Source: Bifidobacterium asteroides
GTDB lineage: Bacteria > Actinomycetota > Actinomycetes > Actinomycetales > Bifidobacteriaceae
Reading direction: 5' to 3'
Length of the DNA: 64,000 nucleotides
Assembly (NCBI RefSeq): GCF_009683175.1
Contig: NZ_WKKW01000001.1
Span: 909,653 to 973,652 of the forward strand
Position 1 is the stretch's first letter; the number at the start of each line of letters is the position of its first letter. The notes beneath the pieces were generated by a model, which searched no databases, was not told where the DNA came from, and worked only from the letters and a program-made list of their open reading frames with translations. Of this stretch, positions 17,750-27,639 are shown piece by piece. The translations under genes and the position numbers were made by a program.

Positions 17750-18418
17750 ATGATTACGCCCGCGGACATGGCGCGCATGCTTGCACATAGCGCCGACTCT
17801 GCGGACACCCATGCCCACGGACAGCAGGGGCGGAACCACCTGGTGGAGACTGTAAGCGAACGCCTGGATCCGCAGGTTCGCGAGCGCATACAGACCGAGG
17901 ATGACGCTCCCACGCCTGCCCTCATGCCCCGGCACAAACATGCTTCCGGTCCTTCCACGTTCGCCTCCCTGGATGCCCAGGAGCTGCCTGTGGTGCGCGA
18001 ATATTCGGCGGGCGGGCTGATCTTCGACCGGCATGACCGGGTGGCCATCATCGCCCGGCACTCCCGCTCGGGCCATCTGGAATGGTGTCTGCCCAAGGGG
18101 CATATCGAGAAGGGGGAAACACCCGAGCAGACGGCGGTGCGCGAGGTCCATGAGGAGACGGGGATACTGGGTAGGGTGACCGACTCCATCGCTACCATCG
18201 ACTACTGGTTCACCGGGACCAATCAGCGGGTCCACAAGCTGGTTCATCATTTCGTCCTGCGGATGATCGGTGGATCCCTGAGCGTGGAGGGCGACCCCGA
18301 TCATGAGGCCGAGGACGCCATCTGGGTGGACTTCTCTGACCTGACCTCGGTGCTCAGTTACCCCAATGAGCGTAAAATAGCCTGGCTCTACGCGAGGAAG
18401 TACAAAAAACAGCTATGA
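17750..18418 (+). CDS. Nudix hydrolase
   Basis: 222 residues. An N-terminal region of about 80 residues of low conservation precedes the Nudix fold. The Nudix box is complete: GHIEKGETPEQTAVREVHEE followed by TGI, matching G-x5-E-x7-R-E-U-x-E-E-x-G-U. It should hydrolyse a nucleoside diphosphate linked to another group; the substrate is unknown. In many actinobacteria a Nudix gene sits between cca and the DUF6049/murJ pair, as here, and this conserved linkage suggests a link to tRNA or wall metabolism without proving it. The stop overlaps the DUF6049 start by 4 bases (ATGA). Confidence 0.92.
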   Translation: MITPADMARMLAHSADSADTHAHGQQGRNHLVETVSERLDPQVRERIQTEDDAPTPALMPRHKHASGPSTFASLDAQELPVVREYSAGGLIFDRHDRVAIIARHSRSGHLEWCLPKGHIEKGETPEQTAVREVHEETGILGRVTDSIATIDYWFTGTNQRVHKLVHHFVLRMIGGSLSVEGDPDHEAEDAIWVDFSDLTSVLSYPNERKIAWLYARKYKKQL

Positions 18419-20619
18419 TCCAGACCCCCCTGCGCCCGAGCGGGCGCACCAGCCAGCGCACTTATGCCTTCAACCGATGGACCCGAATCCTGCTGGCGAT
18501 CGTCCTTCTGGCCGCGCTGGTGATGACTCCCTGGCATCCGACACCAGCCCTGGCTGCCACCAGTCATCAGAGCTCAGCCGAGGTGGCCCTGCGCTGGTCC
18601 ACGCCAGTGGTGACCGACAAGTCCGGCTACGCCCTGCGCGCTGCGGTGACCAACACCGCGAACCAGCCCATGGAGAATGCCCATCTGAGCGTATCCACCA
18701 GCGCCCTCTACTCCTTCAGCTCCCGGGCCGACATGCAGGCCTGGTCCGAAGGCCACGCCCGCATCCCCACCCCGGATGTGCTGGGTACACAGGCAGTACC
18801 GACAATCCCGACCGGGCAGAGCACCGAGGTTGCCGTCAACGTACCGGCTGATCAAGACGCGATCAAGAAGATGACCAGCTGGGGGCCCAAGCCCGTCCGA
18901 CTCTCCTTGAGCGACGATCAGGGTCGGATCCTAGGCGATGTGTTCACCTTTCTGACCCGGACCTGGGATGGCCTGCCCACCGCAGGCACCCCCGCCCTGT
19001 CCCTGACCATGGTCCTGCCACTGACCTCCTCGGACTGGAACATTGACGACAAGGCCATGACAGCGCTGATGACCCAGTCCAGTGCCGAATCCGAGTCAGG
19101 CTCGGGCAACGATAAAAACCGGAGTGTGACACTGACCCGCCAGGGGACCCGCCGCCAGGAGGACCAGAGCCAGCTGCTGTCCAAACATGGGTCCCTGCAA
19201 GCCATGGGCGACCCGGTCTACCTGTCCGCCTTCGCCAACCGTCCCCAGATACAAGGGCTGATTCAGCCAGCAGATTTCGACATCACCGGGTATGCGCCCC
19301 AGAGTCAGGACCGCTATACCCAGGCCGGTGTCACCCCGGAGGCCTGGAGTGCCCAGACCGCGGCCAAGCTCTATGGGGACGCGGCGCCTGGCGCGTACGC
19401 CTGGCAGGGTCGACAGGAGTGGACCATGGAATCCATCGCTGCGGCCCGCCGTGCCGGCTATCAGACGGTCATCGCCCCCCAGGGCTTCGAGGTCGGTGCC
19501 GGCACCTCCGCCCATACCGGCAAGTACACCATCGAAACCAAGGCCGGAAAGGTAACCGTCCTGTCGGCCCAGCGCGAGCTCAGCAACCTGGCCAGGGGCC
19601 ACCCCAGCTCCACACGCGCCACCGGTGAGCAGACTCAGGCCGGGCAGACGGCCCGCTTCATAGCCCAGAGCGCCTTCTATCAGATGGAACAACCCTACGC
19701 AGAACGCTCCCTTCTGGTCTGCTTCGATACCGATGAGGACACCCAGCAGGTGGACCGGATCATGACCGAGCTGGAGCATGCCCCTTGGATCAGCCTCAAG
19801 TCCATGGACGACCTGATGCAGGCGCCCGACTTCACCGGCGGGTCGTCGGGCCTGCTCAAGGCCCTGGAGCTCGGAAGCGCCAAGAGCGGCGCCAAACATG
19901 GCGATGGCCCGACAGGCACCCTGGACTCCCTGATCGCCAGCCGGGCTGACATCGACCGATTCGCCACCTCCATCCTGGCTGACGACAAGCAGGATTCCCA
20001 ACCCACCGCCAGCGCCTCGGCAGGCAAAACCGACAGCCAGGCCCTGGCCCGCCAGGATGCCGACGCCACCGCCCGCCAGCCCAAGGATCCGCATCAGTGG
20101 CTGAACCAGCTGACCGCTGCCCACGACGATCTGGCCCTGAAGTCCCTGGGGGGAACCGCAACCGCCGCTGACCTGGCCGATCAGGCTGAGGCCATATCCC
20201 ACCGGCTCCTGGACGGGATCAGCATCACACCCAGCGAGTCATTGAACGTAGTCAGCGAGACGGCCTCCATGCCCGTCACCGTCAGCAACAGCCACCCCTA
20301 CCCTGTCCACGCCCGCATCAGCGCTCGCACCGACTCCATGGAAATCGTCACCTCGCGCATGGCGGAGGCGGTCATTCCCGCCCGCTCCGAGGCCCAGGTG
20401 ACTTTCAAGGTCAGGGTAGCGGCAGCCGGCAGAGCCAACGTGGACATCGGCCTGCTGGACAGTCAGGGCCGTCCATTCGGCCAAGTACGTCGGGCCCAGA
20501 TCACCAGCAATCTGCGACTGAGCGACATGAGTGGCATGCTCATCATTGTCATCGCCGTGCTCCTGGGACTCCTGGGGCTCTGGCGGCAGTTCCACCGTAC
20601 GAAGGACCCGGACGAATGA
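18415..20619 (+). CDS. DUF6049 secreted/membrane protein
   Basis: 734 residues: a signal segment (ILLAIVLLAALVMTPWHPTPALA), a large extracytoplasmic part with Ig-like beginnings (VALRWSTPVVTDKSGYALRAAVTN) and ends (MPVTVSNSHPYPVHARISA), and a single C-terminal membrane helix (MSGMLIIVIAVLLGLLGLW) followed by a short basic tail. This is the architecture of the actinobacterial family that always precedes murJ. A middle section with GYQTVIAPQGFEV and a Q/A/D-rich linker (about residues 520-570) is visible. The molecular function is unknown; the coupling to murJ (4-base overlap) implies a role in lipid II export or wall assembly. Confidence 0.83.
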   Translation: MIQTPLRPSGRTSQRTYAFNRWTRILLAIVLLAALVMTPWHPTPALAATSHQSSAEVALRWSTPVVTDKSGYALRAAVTNTANQPMENAHLSVSTSALYSFSSRADMQAWSEGHARIPTPDVLGTQAVPTIPTGQSTEVAVNVPADQDAIKKMTSWGPKPVRLSLSDDQGRILGDVFTFLTRTWDGLPTAGTPALSLTMVLPLTSSDWNIDDKAMTALMTQSSAESESGSGNDKNRSVTLTRQGTRRQEDQSQLLSKHGSLQAMGDPVYLSAFANRPQIQGLIQPADFDITGYAPQSQDRYTQAGVTPEAWSAQTAAKLYGDAAPGAYAWQGRQEWTMESIAAARRAGYQTVIAPQGFEVGAGTSAHTGKYTIETKAGKVTVLSAQRELSNLARGHPSSTRATGEQTQAGQTARFIAQSAFYQMEQPYAERSLLVCFDTDEDTQQVDRIMTELEHAPWISLKSMDDLMQAPDFTGGSSGLLKALELGSAKSGAKHGDGPTGTLDSLIASRADIDRFATSILADDKQDSQPTASASAGKTDSQALARQDADATARQPKDPHQWLNQLTAAHDDLALKSLGGTATAADLADQAEAISHRLLDGISITPSESLNVVSETASMPVTVSNSHPYPVHARISARTDSMEIVTSRMAEAVIPARSEAQVTFKVRVAAAGRANVDIGLLDSQGRPFGQVRRAQITSNLRLSDMSGMLIIVIAVLLGLLGLWRQFHRTKDPDE

Positions 20620-23600
20620 GTTCCGTAGGGCGCAATTCCGCCATCATGGCCACGGGCACCGCGGCCTCCCGCGTAACCGGGCAGATCCGCACCATCCTGC
20701 TGGCAGCCGCCATAGGCACCACCGGTATCGCGGCCGACGCCTACCAGACCGGCGCCATGATCCCTCAGGTCATGTTCACCCTGATCTCGGGCGGCATCTT
20801 CAACGCCGTCCTGGTCCCACAGATCGTGCGCACCCTCAAGGAGCGGGACGCGGCAGACCGGCTGAACAAGCTGATCACGGTCGCCATGGTCCTCCTGGCC
20901 CTGCTGACCCTGCTGCTGATGCTGGGCACCCCGGTGCTGACCACCATCTATCTGAACTCCAAGTGGAACCCGGCCCAGCGGGCCCTGGCCAACTCCTTTA
21001 CCCTCTGGTGCATGCCACAGGTCTTCTTCTACGGGCTCTACACGGTCCTGGGGCAGATCCTGGCAGCCAAGGGCCGGTTCACCGCATACGCCTGGAGCTC
21101 GGTGGGCGCCAACGTCATCAGCTGCCTGGGCTTCCTGGCCTTCATCCTCCTGTTCGGCAACGCCCGCAATCAGCCGGTCGGCTTCTGGGACAACGGCAAG
21201 GTGGCCCTGACCGCCGGGGCCTGGACCCTGGGAGTGGCCTTCCAAGCGCTTGTCCTCTTCATTCCCCTGATCATGAGCGGCTTCCGCTATCGTCCTCGCT
21301 GGGGCCTGCGCGGAATCGGCCTGCGATCCATGGGCTCGGTGGCGGCCTGGAGCATGTGCGTGGTCATCATCAACCAGCTGGCCAACGTGGTCAATGCCCG
21401 CATCAACAACGGCGCCCCCCTGGAGGGCAACCCGTTTGACATCGCCGGCAACGGCTCCTATCAGAACGCCTACACCATCTTCATCCTGCCCTACTCGCTG
21501 GTGGCCGTCTCGGTCAGCACGGCCCTCTTCCCCAAGTTGTCCAAGGCGGTTTCGGACGGCCGCATCGGGGATGCCCGCAATGATCTGAGCCAGGCCCTGC
21601 GCAATGTGGGACTGGTCATGTTCTTCTTCGCCGCAGTCCTGCTGGCGATTCCAGTGCCCATCACCCGAGCCCTGCTGCCTTCGGTAAGCGTCCATGAGTC
21701 CGTCCTTATCTCAGGACCGCTGATAACCCTGTCCCTGGGGCTGGTTCCCACGAGCGCCTTCCTGCTCATTCAGCGCACCTTCTACGCCTTCGAGGATGGC
21801 CGACATCCCTTCATCTTCGCGGCCGTCTCCAACACCATTCAGGTGGCACTGGTTCTGGTATCCATACGCCTGTTGCCTCCCCGTTACTGGGCGGCGATGG
21901 TAGGGCTGAGCCTGTCCCTGAGCAGCCTCCTCAGCTTCCCCGTCCTGGCTCACATGCTGCGCAGCCCCTTCCAAGGGAACCTGGACGAGCGGCGGATTCT
22001 TATCACCTACGCCAAGGCCTTCCTGGCTGCGGGATTGGCCCTGGCGGCCGCCCTGACGGTCAAAACCCCGGTGACCCACCTGGTCGGCGCCTGGATTCAG
22101 GGCCGGCAGGGTCACATGAGCTGGGTGCAGGCGCTCTTCATCTGCGTGGTCATCACCCTGCTGACGGCGGTCATCTATGTCGTGACCCTGGTAGCCCTGC
22201 GCACTGAGGAATTCATCCAGCTCCTGGTCGATCTGGCCCGTCGGCTGGGCAGGACAGCCCGGCACCCCGTCCGCAGCCTGGACGCACTGCAGGAGCGACC
22301 CTCCCGGCTGGCCGACCGCTCGGTCAGGGTGGTGCACTCCTCCTCCCCCGACTCCGCTCTGCCCGGCATGGACGCAGCACTGGAGAACTTCGAGGAGGCC
22401 CGTGAGTCCGACGCTGATGGAGAATCCGCGATAGCCGGACCTCCACCGGCTCCCCCGACTCCGCAACCCGTTAGGATTGTACCTAGGAACAGCAAGGTCC
22501 ACCACGGTGTCGCCGACTACAGGCGACGCCCCACTTCTGATGAGAGCTCGGCAACCATGAACGCGCATATCGGAGACACCATCCTCGGCAGATACACCCT
22601 GGTCACCCTGCTCCGCCGCGCGAACGGTCTGAGCGCCTGGCGGGCCAAGGACAAGGTCCTGGATAGGGACTGCCAGCTCTTCATCGCCGGGGATTCCACC
22701 TGCATGGACCGGATCAACGTCAACGCCTCAAGTCTGGCGCTGAGCAAGGATCGCCGCTTCACCCCGGTCTATCAGCTGCACACCCGTGACAAGGTCTCCC
22801 TGATCGTCACCGCCCCCGATGCCGGCATGTCCCTGAGGGACTACATGCACGGACCCGCCGGAGGAACGCTCAGCAATCGGGCCGTCGGAACCATCATGGG
22901 AGAGGTCACCGAGGCCATGCGCACCCTGCATGCCGCAGGCATGGTCGACTATGCGGTCTCCACAAGCACTATCAGGCTGGCACCCGCCTCGATCACCCTG
23001 GCTGATGCCCCCATATCGCCCATGCTCGAGCACCCGTCGGCCTCGACTGAGACGGGATTGGCGGACGAGGAGTGTGCCATACGAGAGCTGGCAGGCGTGC
23101 TCTATGCCATGCTGACGCGCCGACCCGACCAGGACGGACGGCAGCCCAGTCTGCAGGAGCTGCCCAAGCAGGCCCCGGAAGAGTTCAAAATCATCTGCAT
23201 GCGTGGGCTGGGCCTGGCGAATGAGCAGGGAGCCGTGCCGGTTCCACTGGTCACTTTGGCGGAGCTCTCGGCCCTGCTCAGCCCCTGGGTCCCGCCCGAG
23301 GAACTGACCGACAGCGATCTGATCTGGCCCGAGCTGGACGGCCGCGCCTCCATCGAGTCCGTCGCCCTGCGTCCAGTGGACCCCAAGAACGTACTCCCTC
23401 TTCCCGCGGGGCTGACCTCCTCGGCCCTGCCTGCCACGCAGACCGTATCCCACCATGAGCCGCACTGGAAGACCAACCAACTGCTCTTCCCCGGCCGCAG
23501 CGAAATCGAAATGCTCAATCCGGAGGATACGGATACAGACCTCTTCTCGCTCTTTGACGAACGCCAGCGGCTGCGCTCGCTGAACAGCTCCTCCCGCAAG

Positions 23601-24845
23601 ACCGCAGCCATGGACGTGAGCGCACTCAGGGCGACGGCGGCCAGACCCGTAGCCGTGGATGAGGAAGAGTCCAAGGCTGTGACCGGACGGATGCCGACCG
23701 TCAAAGACGATCAGCGTAAACCGTCCGAGGCTCTCAGCGGCAACGGCGTGACTGCCAACAATCCCGTGGAGCGAGGCTTCTCCCAATGGGACTTCCACAA
23801 GTCCAGCGGCGAGGAGAACAGTGCGGCGGACGGCAGCAGCCAGGCCACCAGGGCAACATCCAACATGAGCGTCTCGCAGGACGGCAGAGGTTCGCAGACG
23901 CGCCAAACAGACGCTGCGGCCACCAAATCTCATGTCGGAGGCAATGCAGAATCTGCAGCCCGGAGTGGACACTCTTCTTCTGCCGCTGCTACTGACAGGA
24001 CCAAGGCATCCAGCCAAGCGACCCAATCCTCCAAGAGCCACGATTTCGACGAGGAGGAGCAGGAGACCACAGTCATGGAGCCGCTGCCGCCCAGCTTCAC
24101 GCCTGAAATCCATTCCATGCCCGTTCCGGTGACTTACTCGGTTCTTCCCGACGATGAGCAGGATAAGGATCTGGACGATGAGGCCGATATGGCTGACACC
24201 CGTCTGTTCGGCCGCTTCACAACTCGCTCGGTGGTCATCGCCATAGCGGCCGTAATCGTTGTGGTGGCCCTGGTCTGGGCCCTCTCGACCATTACCGGGT
24301 CCCGATCCAAGGTCGGTAAAAGTGAGGGGGGCTGGCCGGTCATGTCCAACGTGCCCTTCCCCGGCAAGACCAATGAAAGCGAGGAAGCATCTCCCTCCAG
24401 CAACGGCGATGGCGATGATCAGGCTCAGACCGGCGCCGATACTGGGAACGACAAGGTCAGCCACGCTGACAAGGAGTCAGGGAAGGTTCCCGACCCGCCC
24501 AAGCCCAAGAACACCACGGCCTATAAGACGAGTCGCCAACTTTTCCTCAACAAGCCTGCCGGCCTGCAGGGCTATGGATGGTATATGCACCTGACCCAAC
24601 CGGAAGAGGTCTCCCGCCTGACCATCGTCGCGCCTCAGAGCGGTGGCCACGCTCAGGTCTATGCGAATTCCACAGCGGCTCAGCCCAACCAGGGACAGCC
24701 GCTGGCGGACTTCAGCTTCGATGCCTCGGGCACCACCCAGGTCACCCTGCGCGAGCCGGTGACGACTCAGGACCTGGTCATCTGGGTGCCCATGGACGGC
24801 ATGCCGGGAAACAGCCTGCGCTTCACTTCCGTTCAGGCCTTCTGA
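20616..24845 (+). CDS. murJ: MurJ lipid II flippase fused to a pseudokinase and a C-terminal extracellular domain
   Basis: 1409 residues in four parts. Residues 1-545 are a MurJ/MviN flippase with about 14 membrane helices (NSAIMATGTAASRVTGQIRT at the N-terminus). Residues 648-895 resemble a Ser/Thr kinase (TILGRYTLVTLLRRANGLSAWRAKD), but the active-site Lys, HRD and DFG motifs are absent, so it is a pseudokinase. Residues 900-1200 are low-complexity and acidic. A membrane helix at about 1205-1225 (VVIAIAAVIVVVALVWAL) precedes a 100-residue extracellular domain resembling a discoidin-like fold. In mycobacteria the MurJ homologue has the same plan, and its phosphorylated pseudokinase recruits FhaA. 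It flips lipid II for peptidoglycan synthesis. ATGA overlap with DUF6049. Confidence 0.93.
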   Translation: MSSVGRNSAIMATGTAASRVTGQIRTILLAAAIGTTGIAADAYQTGAMIPQVMFTLISGGIFNAVLVPQIVRTLKERDAADRLNKLITVAMVLLALLTLLLMLGTPVLTTIYLNSKWNPAQRALANSFTLWCMPQVFFYGLYTVLGQILAAKGRFTAYAWSSVGANVISCLGFLAFILLFGNARNQPVGFWDNGKVALTAGAWTLGVAFQALVLFIPLIMSGFRYRPRWGLRGIGLRSMGSVAAWSMCVVIINQLANVVNARINNGAPLEGNPFDIAGNGSYQNAYTIFILPYSLVAVSVSTALFPKLSKAVSDGRIGDARNDLSQALRNVGLVMFFFAAVLLAIPVPITRALLPSVSVHESVLISGPLITLSLGLVPTSAFLLIQRTFYAFEDGRHPFIFAAVSNTIQVALVLVSIRLLPPRYWAAMVGLSLSLSSLLSFPVLAHMLRSPFQGNLDERRILITYAKAFLAAGLALAAALTVKTPVTHLVGAWIQGRQGHMSWVQALFICVVITLLTAVIYVVTLVALRTEEFIQLLVDLARRLGRTARHPVRSLDALQERPSRLADRSVRVVHSSSPDSALPGMDAALENFEEARESDADGESAIAGPPPAPPTPQPVRIVPRNSKVHHGVADYRRRPTSDESSATMNAHIGDTILGRYTLVTLLRRANGLSAWRAKDKVLDRDCQLFIAGDSTCMDRINVNASSLALSKDRRFTPVYQLHTRDKVSLIVTAPDAGMSLRDYMHGPAGGTLSNRAVGTIMGEVTEAMRTLHAAGMVDYAVSTSTIRLAPASITLADAPISPMLEHPSASTETGLADEECAIRELAGVLYAMLTRRPDQDGRQPSLQELPKQAPEEFKIICMRGLGLANEQGAVPVPLVTLAELSALLSPWVPPEELTDSDLIWPELDGRASIESVALRPVDPKNVLPLPAGLTSSALPATQTVSHHEPHWKTNQLLFPGRSEIEMLNPEDTDTDLFSLFDERQRLRSLNSSSRKTAAMDVSALRATAARPVAVDEEESKAVTGRMPTVKDDQRKPSEALSGNGVTANNPVERGFSQWDFHKSSGEENSAADGSSQATRATSNMSVSQDGRGSQTRQTDAAATKSHVGGNAESAARSGHSSSAAATDRTKASSQATQSSKSHDFDEEEQETTVMEPLPPSFTPEIHSMPVPVTYSVLPDDEQDKDLDDEADMADTRLFGRFTTRSVVIAIAAVIVVVALVWALSTITGSRSKVGKSEGGWPVMSNVPFPGKTNESEEASPSSNGDGDDQAQTGADTGNDKVSHADKESGKVPDPPKPKNTTAYKTSRQLFLNKPAGLQGYGWYMHLTQPEEVSRLTIVAPQSGGHAQVYANSTAAQPNQGQPLADFSFDASGTTQVTLREPVTTQDLVIWVPMDGMPGNSLRFTSVQAF

Positions 24846-24980
24846 GCATGACTATGGGTCGACGACAACAAAGGCAAATCATCCCGACGTCGACCCGGAA
24901 ACCATCTGTCGACCGCAATGGCCTGCAAGCTCCATGGAACCCGTCAGCCAGGCATGACTGGCTACCCATCCATATGCCGA

Positions 24981-25004
24981 TACCATGGGTGTACCGAAAT
25001 GGTA
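24981..25004. repeat. Short inverted repeat upstream of the aminotransferase gene
   Basis: TACCAT (24981-24986) and ATGGTA (24999-25004) are separated by 12 bases, in the 243-base gap between murJ and the aminotransferase, about 85 bases before the start codon. The symmetry would fit an operator, but no matching regulator is recognised. Confidence 0.35.
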
Positions 25005-25088
25005 ATGTGTTGGATTTTTCCTCCTACATAGCGCCTGCAGGTAATACAGTTTCCTTAGACAACGGCGGCAGGAAGGCGGAAGTCAGTT

Positions 25089-26372
25089 ATGGCGGATGAT
25101 CCCAATATTGCGTCCAAGGTCATCAAGAACGATCCTTGGTACAGCTCCTATGCAACACGAGCCGAGCAGATGCGTGCATCCGAGATTCGCGCCCTCTTCG
25201 CCGTGGCCAACCGGCCCGAGGTGGTCTCCCTGGCCGGCGGCATGCCCTACCTGGGCCGGATGCCCTTCGATAAGTTGGCCGACCAGCTTGGTGACATGCT
25301 GCGGAGCAAGGGCCAGGTGGCCTGGCAGTATGGGTCGGCACAGGGCGATCCCCACCTGCGCGAAGACGTGCTTCCCATTATGGAGCTGGAAGGCATCAAG
25401 GATGTCCAGCCGGATGATGTGGTCATCGTCAACGGTTCCCAGTCGGGACTGGACCTGATCACCAGGATCATGTGCGACCCCGGCGATGTGGTGCTGGCTG
25501 AGGCGCCCAACTATGTGGGTGCCTTGGGCGTCTTCCAATCCTTCCAGGTCGATGTGGTCAACGTGGCCATGGACAGAGACGGGCTGATCCCCGAGGCTCT
25601 GGAGGAGACCATTCTGGAGCAGCGCCGCCAGGGCAAGGCGGTCAAGTTCCTCTACACCGTGCCCAACTTCCACAATCCCGCCGGCGCCACCATGCGCGTC
25701 GAACGGCGGCCGCGAATCATCGAGATCGCCAAAAAGTACCACGTGCTCATTGTGGAGGACAATCCCTATGGACTACTGGCCTTCGACGGCCAGACCTATC
25801 CGGCCCTGCGCTCCTACGACTCCGAGGGCATTGTCTACCTGAGCAGCTTCTCCAAAATCATCGCCCCGGGTATGCGCGTGGCCTGGATGGTTGCGCCTCC
25901 CGGCATCCGACAGAAGCTGGTTCTGGCCAACGAGTCAGCCATCCTGTGTCCCTCCAACATGAGCCAGATGACCATCACCACCTATCTTGACAACTTCGAT
26001 TGGAAATCGCAGATCAACGATTACCGGGGGATGTACAAGGAACGCTGCGATGCCATGGATGAGGCCTTGAAGGAATACCTGCCCTACTGTTCGTGGCTCA
26101 AGCCCAAGGGTGGCTTCTACATCTGGCTGAAGATACCCCAGGGGCTCAACGCCAAGGATATGCTGCCCAGGGCGATCACCGCCAAGGTGGCTTACGTGTC
26201 CGGCACAGCCTTCTACGATAATGGGGAGGGGGCGGACCATATGCGTCTGTCCTTCTGCTACCCCACCCCAGATCGGATCCAAGAGGGGATACGCAGACTG
26301 TCCACGGTCATCGAGAACGAACTCGCCACCGTCCGGCTGTTCGAGCCCGACAGCGGCAAGGAAAGGGGCTGA
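25089..26372 (+). CDS. PLP-dependent aminotransferase (class I/II, MocR/LysN-like)
   Basis: 427 residues with a fold type I aminotransferase pattern: SLAGGMPYLG near the N-terminus, QYGSAQGDPHLRE, NGSQSGLDLI, YTVPNFHNPAGATM, EDNPYGLLAFDG and the PLP-lysine motif YLSSFSKIIAPGMRVAW. The C-terminal substrate-arginine region reads MRLSFCYP. This matches 2-aminoadipate- or aromatic/alanine-type transferases without the GntR domain of MocR regulators. The donor and acceptor are not identifiable. Ribosome site GGAAGG upstream. It lies between murJ and ddl, so an amino-acid supply role for the wall is possible, but this is inference. Confidence 0.9.
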   Translation: MADDPNIASKVIKNDPWYSSYATRAEQMRASEIRALFAVANRPEVVSLAGGMPYLGRMPFDKLADQLGDMLRSKGQVAWQYGSAQGDPHLREDVLPIMELEGIKDVQPDDVVIVNGSQSGLDLITRIMCDPGDVVLAEAPNYVGALGVFQSFQVDVVNVAMDRDGLIPEALEETILEQRRQGKAVKFLYTVPNFHNPAGATMRVERRPRIIEIAKKYHVLIVEDNPYGLLAFDGQTYPALRSYDSEGIVYLSSFSKIIAPGMRVAWMVAPPGIRQKLVLANESAILCPSNMSQMTITTYLDNFDWKSQINDYRGMYKERCDAMDEALKEYLPYCSWLKPKGGFYIWLKIPQGLNAKDMLPRAITAKVAYVSGTAFYDNGEGADHMRLSFCYPTPDRIQEGIRRLSTVIENELATVRLFEPDSGKERG

Positions 26373-26375
26373 ATC

Positions 26376-27590
26376 ATGGCGGCCAAGCACAGCAAGACAC
26401 CACGGCAGCAGACCGGTGGCAAAACCCCGGCAGTCGGCAAAGCCAAAACAACCGCGAGCGCGACGACGACCACAGCCGCCAGCCCGGACACTACCGCGGC
26501 CAACAATGCGTCCATGTCTACTGGCGAACCGGCCAAAAGAGCCAGGCGGACCTCGCATCGCTCCACTCGTGAGGCCACGCCGTTCACCAAGGACGATGTC
26601 CTCTCCCTGGCGAGCAAGGCTACCAAGCGTGCTGACAAGTCCCTCCTGGTTATTTGTGGCGGCCTCAGCCATGAGCGCGATGTCTCCATCAGCTCAGGGC
26701 ATCGAGTCCAGGGATTCCTAGAGGAGGCCGGATGGACGGTCCATGTCCACGACATGGATGGCTCGCTTCTGCCTTACCTGACCGACGAGTCGACCCGTCC
26801 TGATTTGGTCTGGCCTCTATTGCACGGTGCCAATGGCGAAGACGGCTCCATTCGCGATGTCTTGGAGATGGCGGAACTGCCTTACATCGGATCTCGGGCC
26901 AAGGCCTCTCGTACCGCCTGGAGCAAGCCCATCGCCAAGAACGTTGTCCGCATGGCTGGATTACACACTCCGCATTCTGTGACCTTACCCGAGTCCATGT
27001 TCCGAGAGCTGGGAGTCGAACCCGTTATCGATATGCTCCTAGGTTCGCTGGGGCTTCCTCTTTTCATCAAGCCCACTATGGGCGGCTCAGCCATGGGGTG
27101 CACTATGGTGACTGAACAGAGCCAGCTCACTCAGGCGTTGATCAACTGCTTCGCCTACGGTGATGTGGCCCTGATCGAACAGGCCGTCACGGGCACCGAG
27201 GTCTCCGTGTCCATCCTCGAGTTTGACGGGCACCCCCTGGTTCTGCCTCCGCTTGAAATCTGGACCCCCTCAGGCACCTACGATTTTGAGGCTCGTTCCA
27301 CACCCGGCCCGACGGAGTTCTATGTTCCAGCCCGACTGGATGCCAAGACCACACAGGCTGTGAGCGATGCCGCGCTGACCGCCCACCGGGCTTTGGGACT
27401 CCGCGACATCTCACGTACCGACTTCATCGTTGATGCCCAAGGACAGCCGCAATTCCTGGAGTCCAACGTAGCACCCGGCATGACGGACACCTCGCTTCTG
27501 CCGCAATCAGCCTTGGCTGCCGGCTACAACCTGCCAGAGCTATACACTGCATTGGTTCAATCCGTTTTGAACCAAAAGCGGACCGACTGA
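26376..27590 (+). CDS. ddl: D-alanine--D-alanine ligase with N-terminal extension
   Basis: It makes the D-Ala-D-Ala dipeptide of peptidoglycan from two D-alanines and ATP. The ATP-grasp part starts near residue 85: LLVICGGLSHERDVSISSG, PLLHGANGEDGSI, LPLFIKPTMGGSAMG, and LESNVAPGMTDTSLLP near the end. Residues 1-85 form a T/A/K/S-rich, poorly ordered extension (KTTASATTTTAAS, then RRTSHRSTREATP) not typical of Ddl. ATG at 26376 follows AAGGGG; ATG 26514 would remove half of the tail. It is 3 bases from the aminotransferase stop, so cotranscription is likely. After it, base composition changes to AT-rich. Confidence 0.92.
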   Translation: MAAKHSKTPRQQTGGKTPAVGKAKTTASATTTTAASPDTTAANNASMSTGEPAKRARRTSHRSTREATPFTKDDVLSLASKATKRADKSLLVICGGLSHERDVSISSGHRVQGFLEEAGWTVHVHDMDGSLLPYLTDESTRPDLVWPLLHGANGEDGSIRDVLEMAELPYIGSRAKASRTAWSKPIAKNVVRMAGLHTPHSVTLPESMFRELGVEPVIDMLLGSLGLPLFIKPTMGGSAMGCTMVTEQSQLTQALINCFAYGDVALIEQAVTGTEVSVSILEFDGHPLVLPPLEIWTPSGTYDFEARSTPGPTEFYVPARLDAKTTQAVSDAALTAHRALGLRDISRTDFIVDAQGQPQFLESNVAPGMTDTSLLPQSALAAGYNLPELYTALVQSVLNQKRTD

Positions 27591-27639
27591 GACTTAAAAG
27601 CCCGCCTGGTTCTGTCTACCGTTCGGTTTTCATGAGTGG

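Noticed and set aside
22728..24464. A 578-codon minus-strand frame opposite murJ
   Set aside because: Shadow of the murJ frame; no motifs, G/R/H-rich composition.
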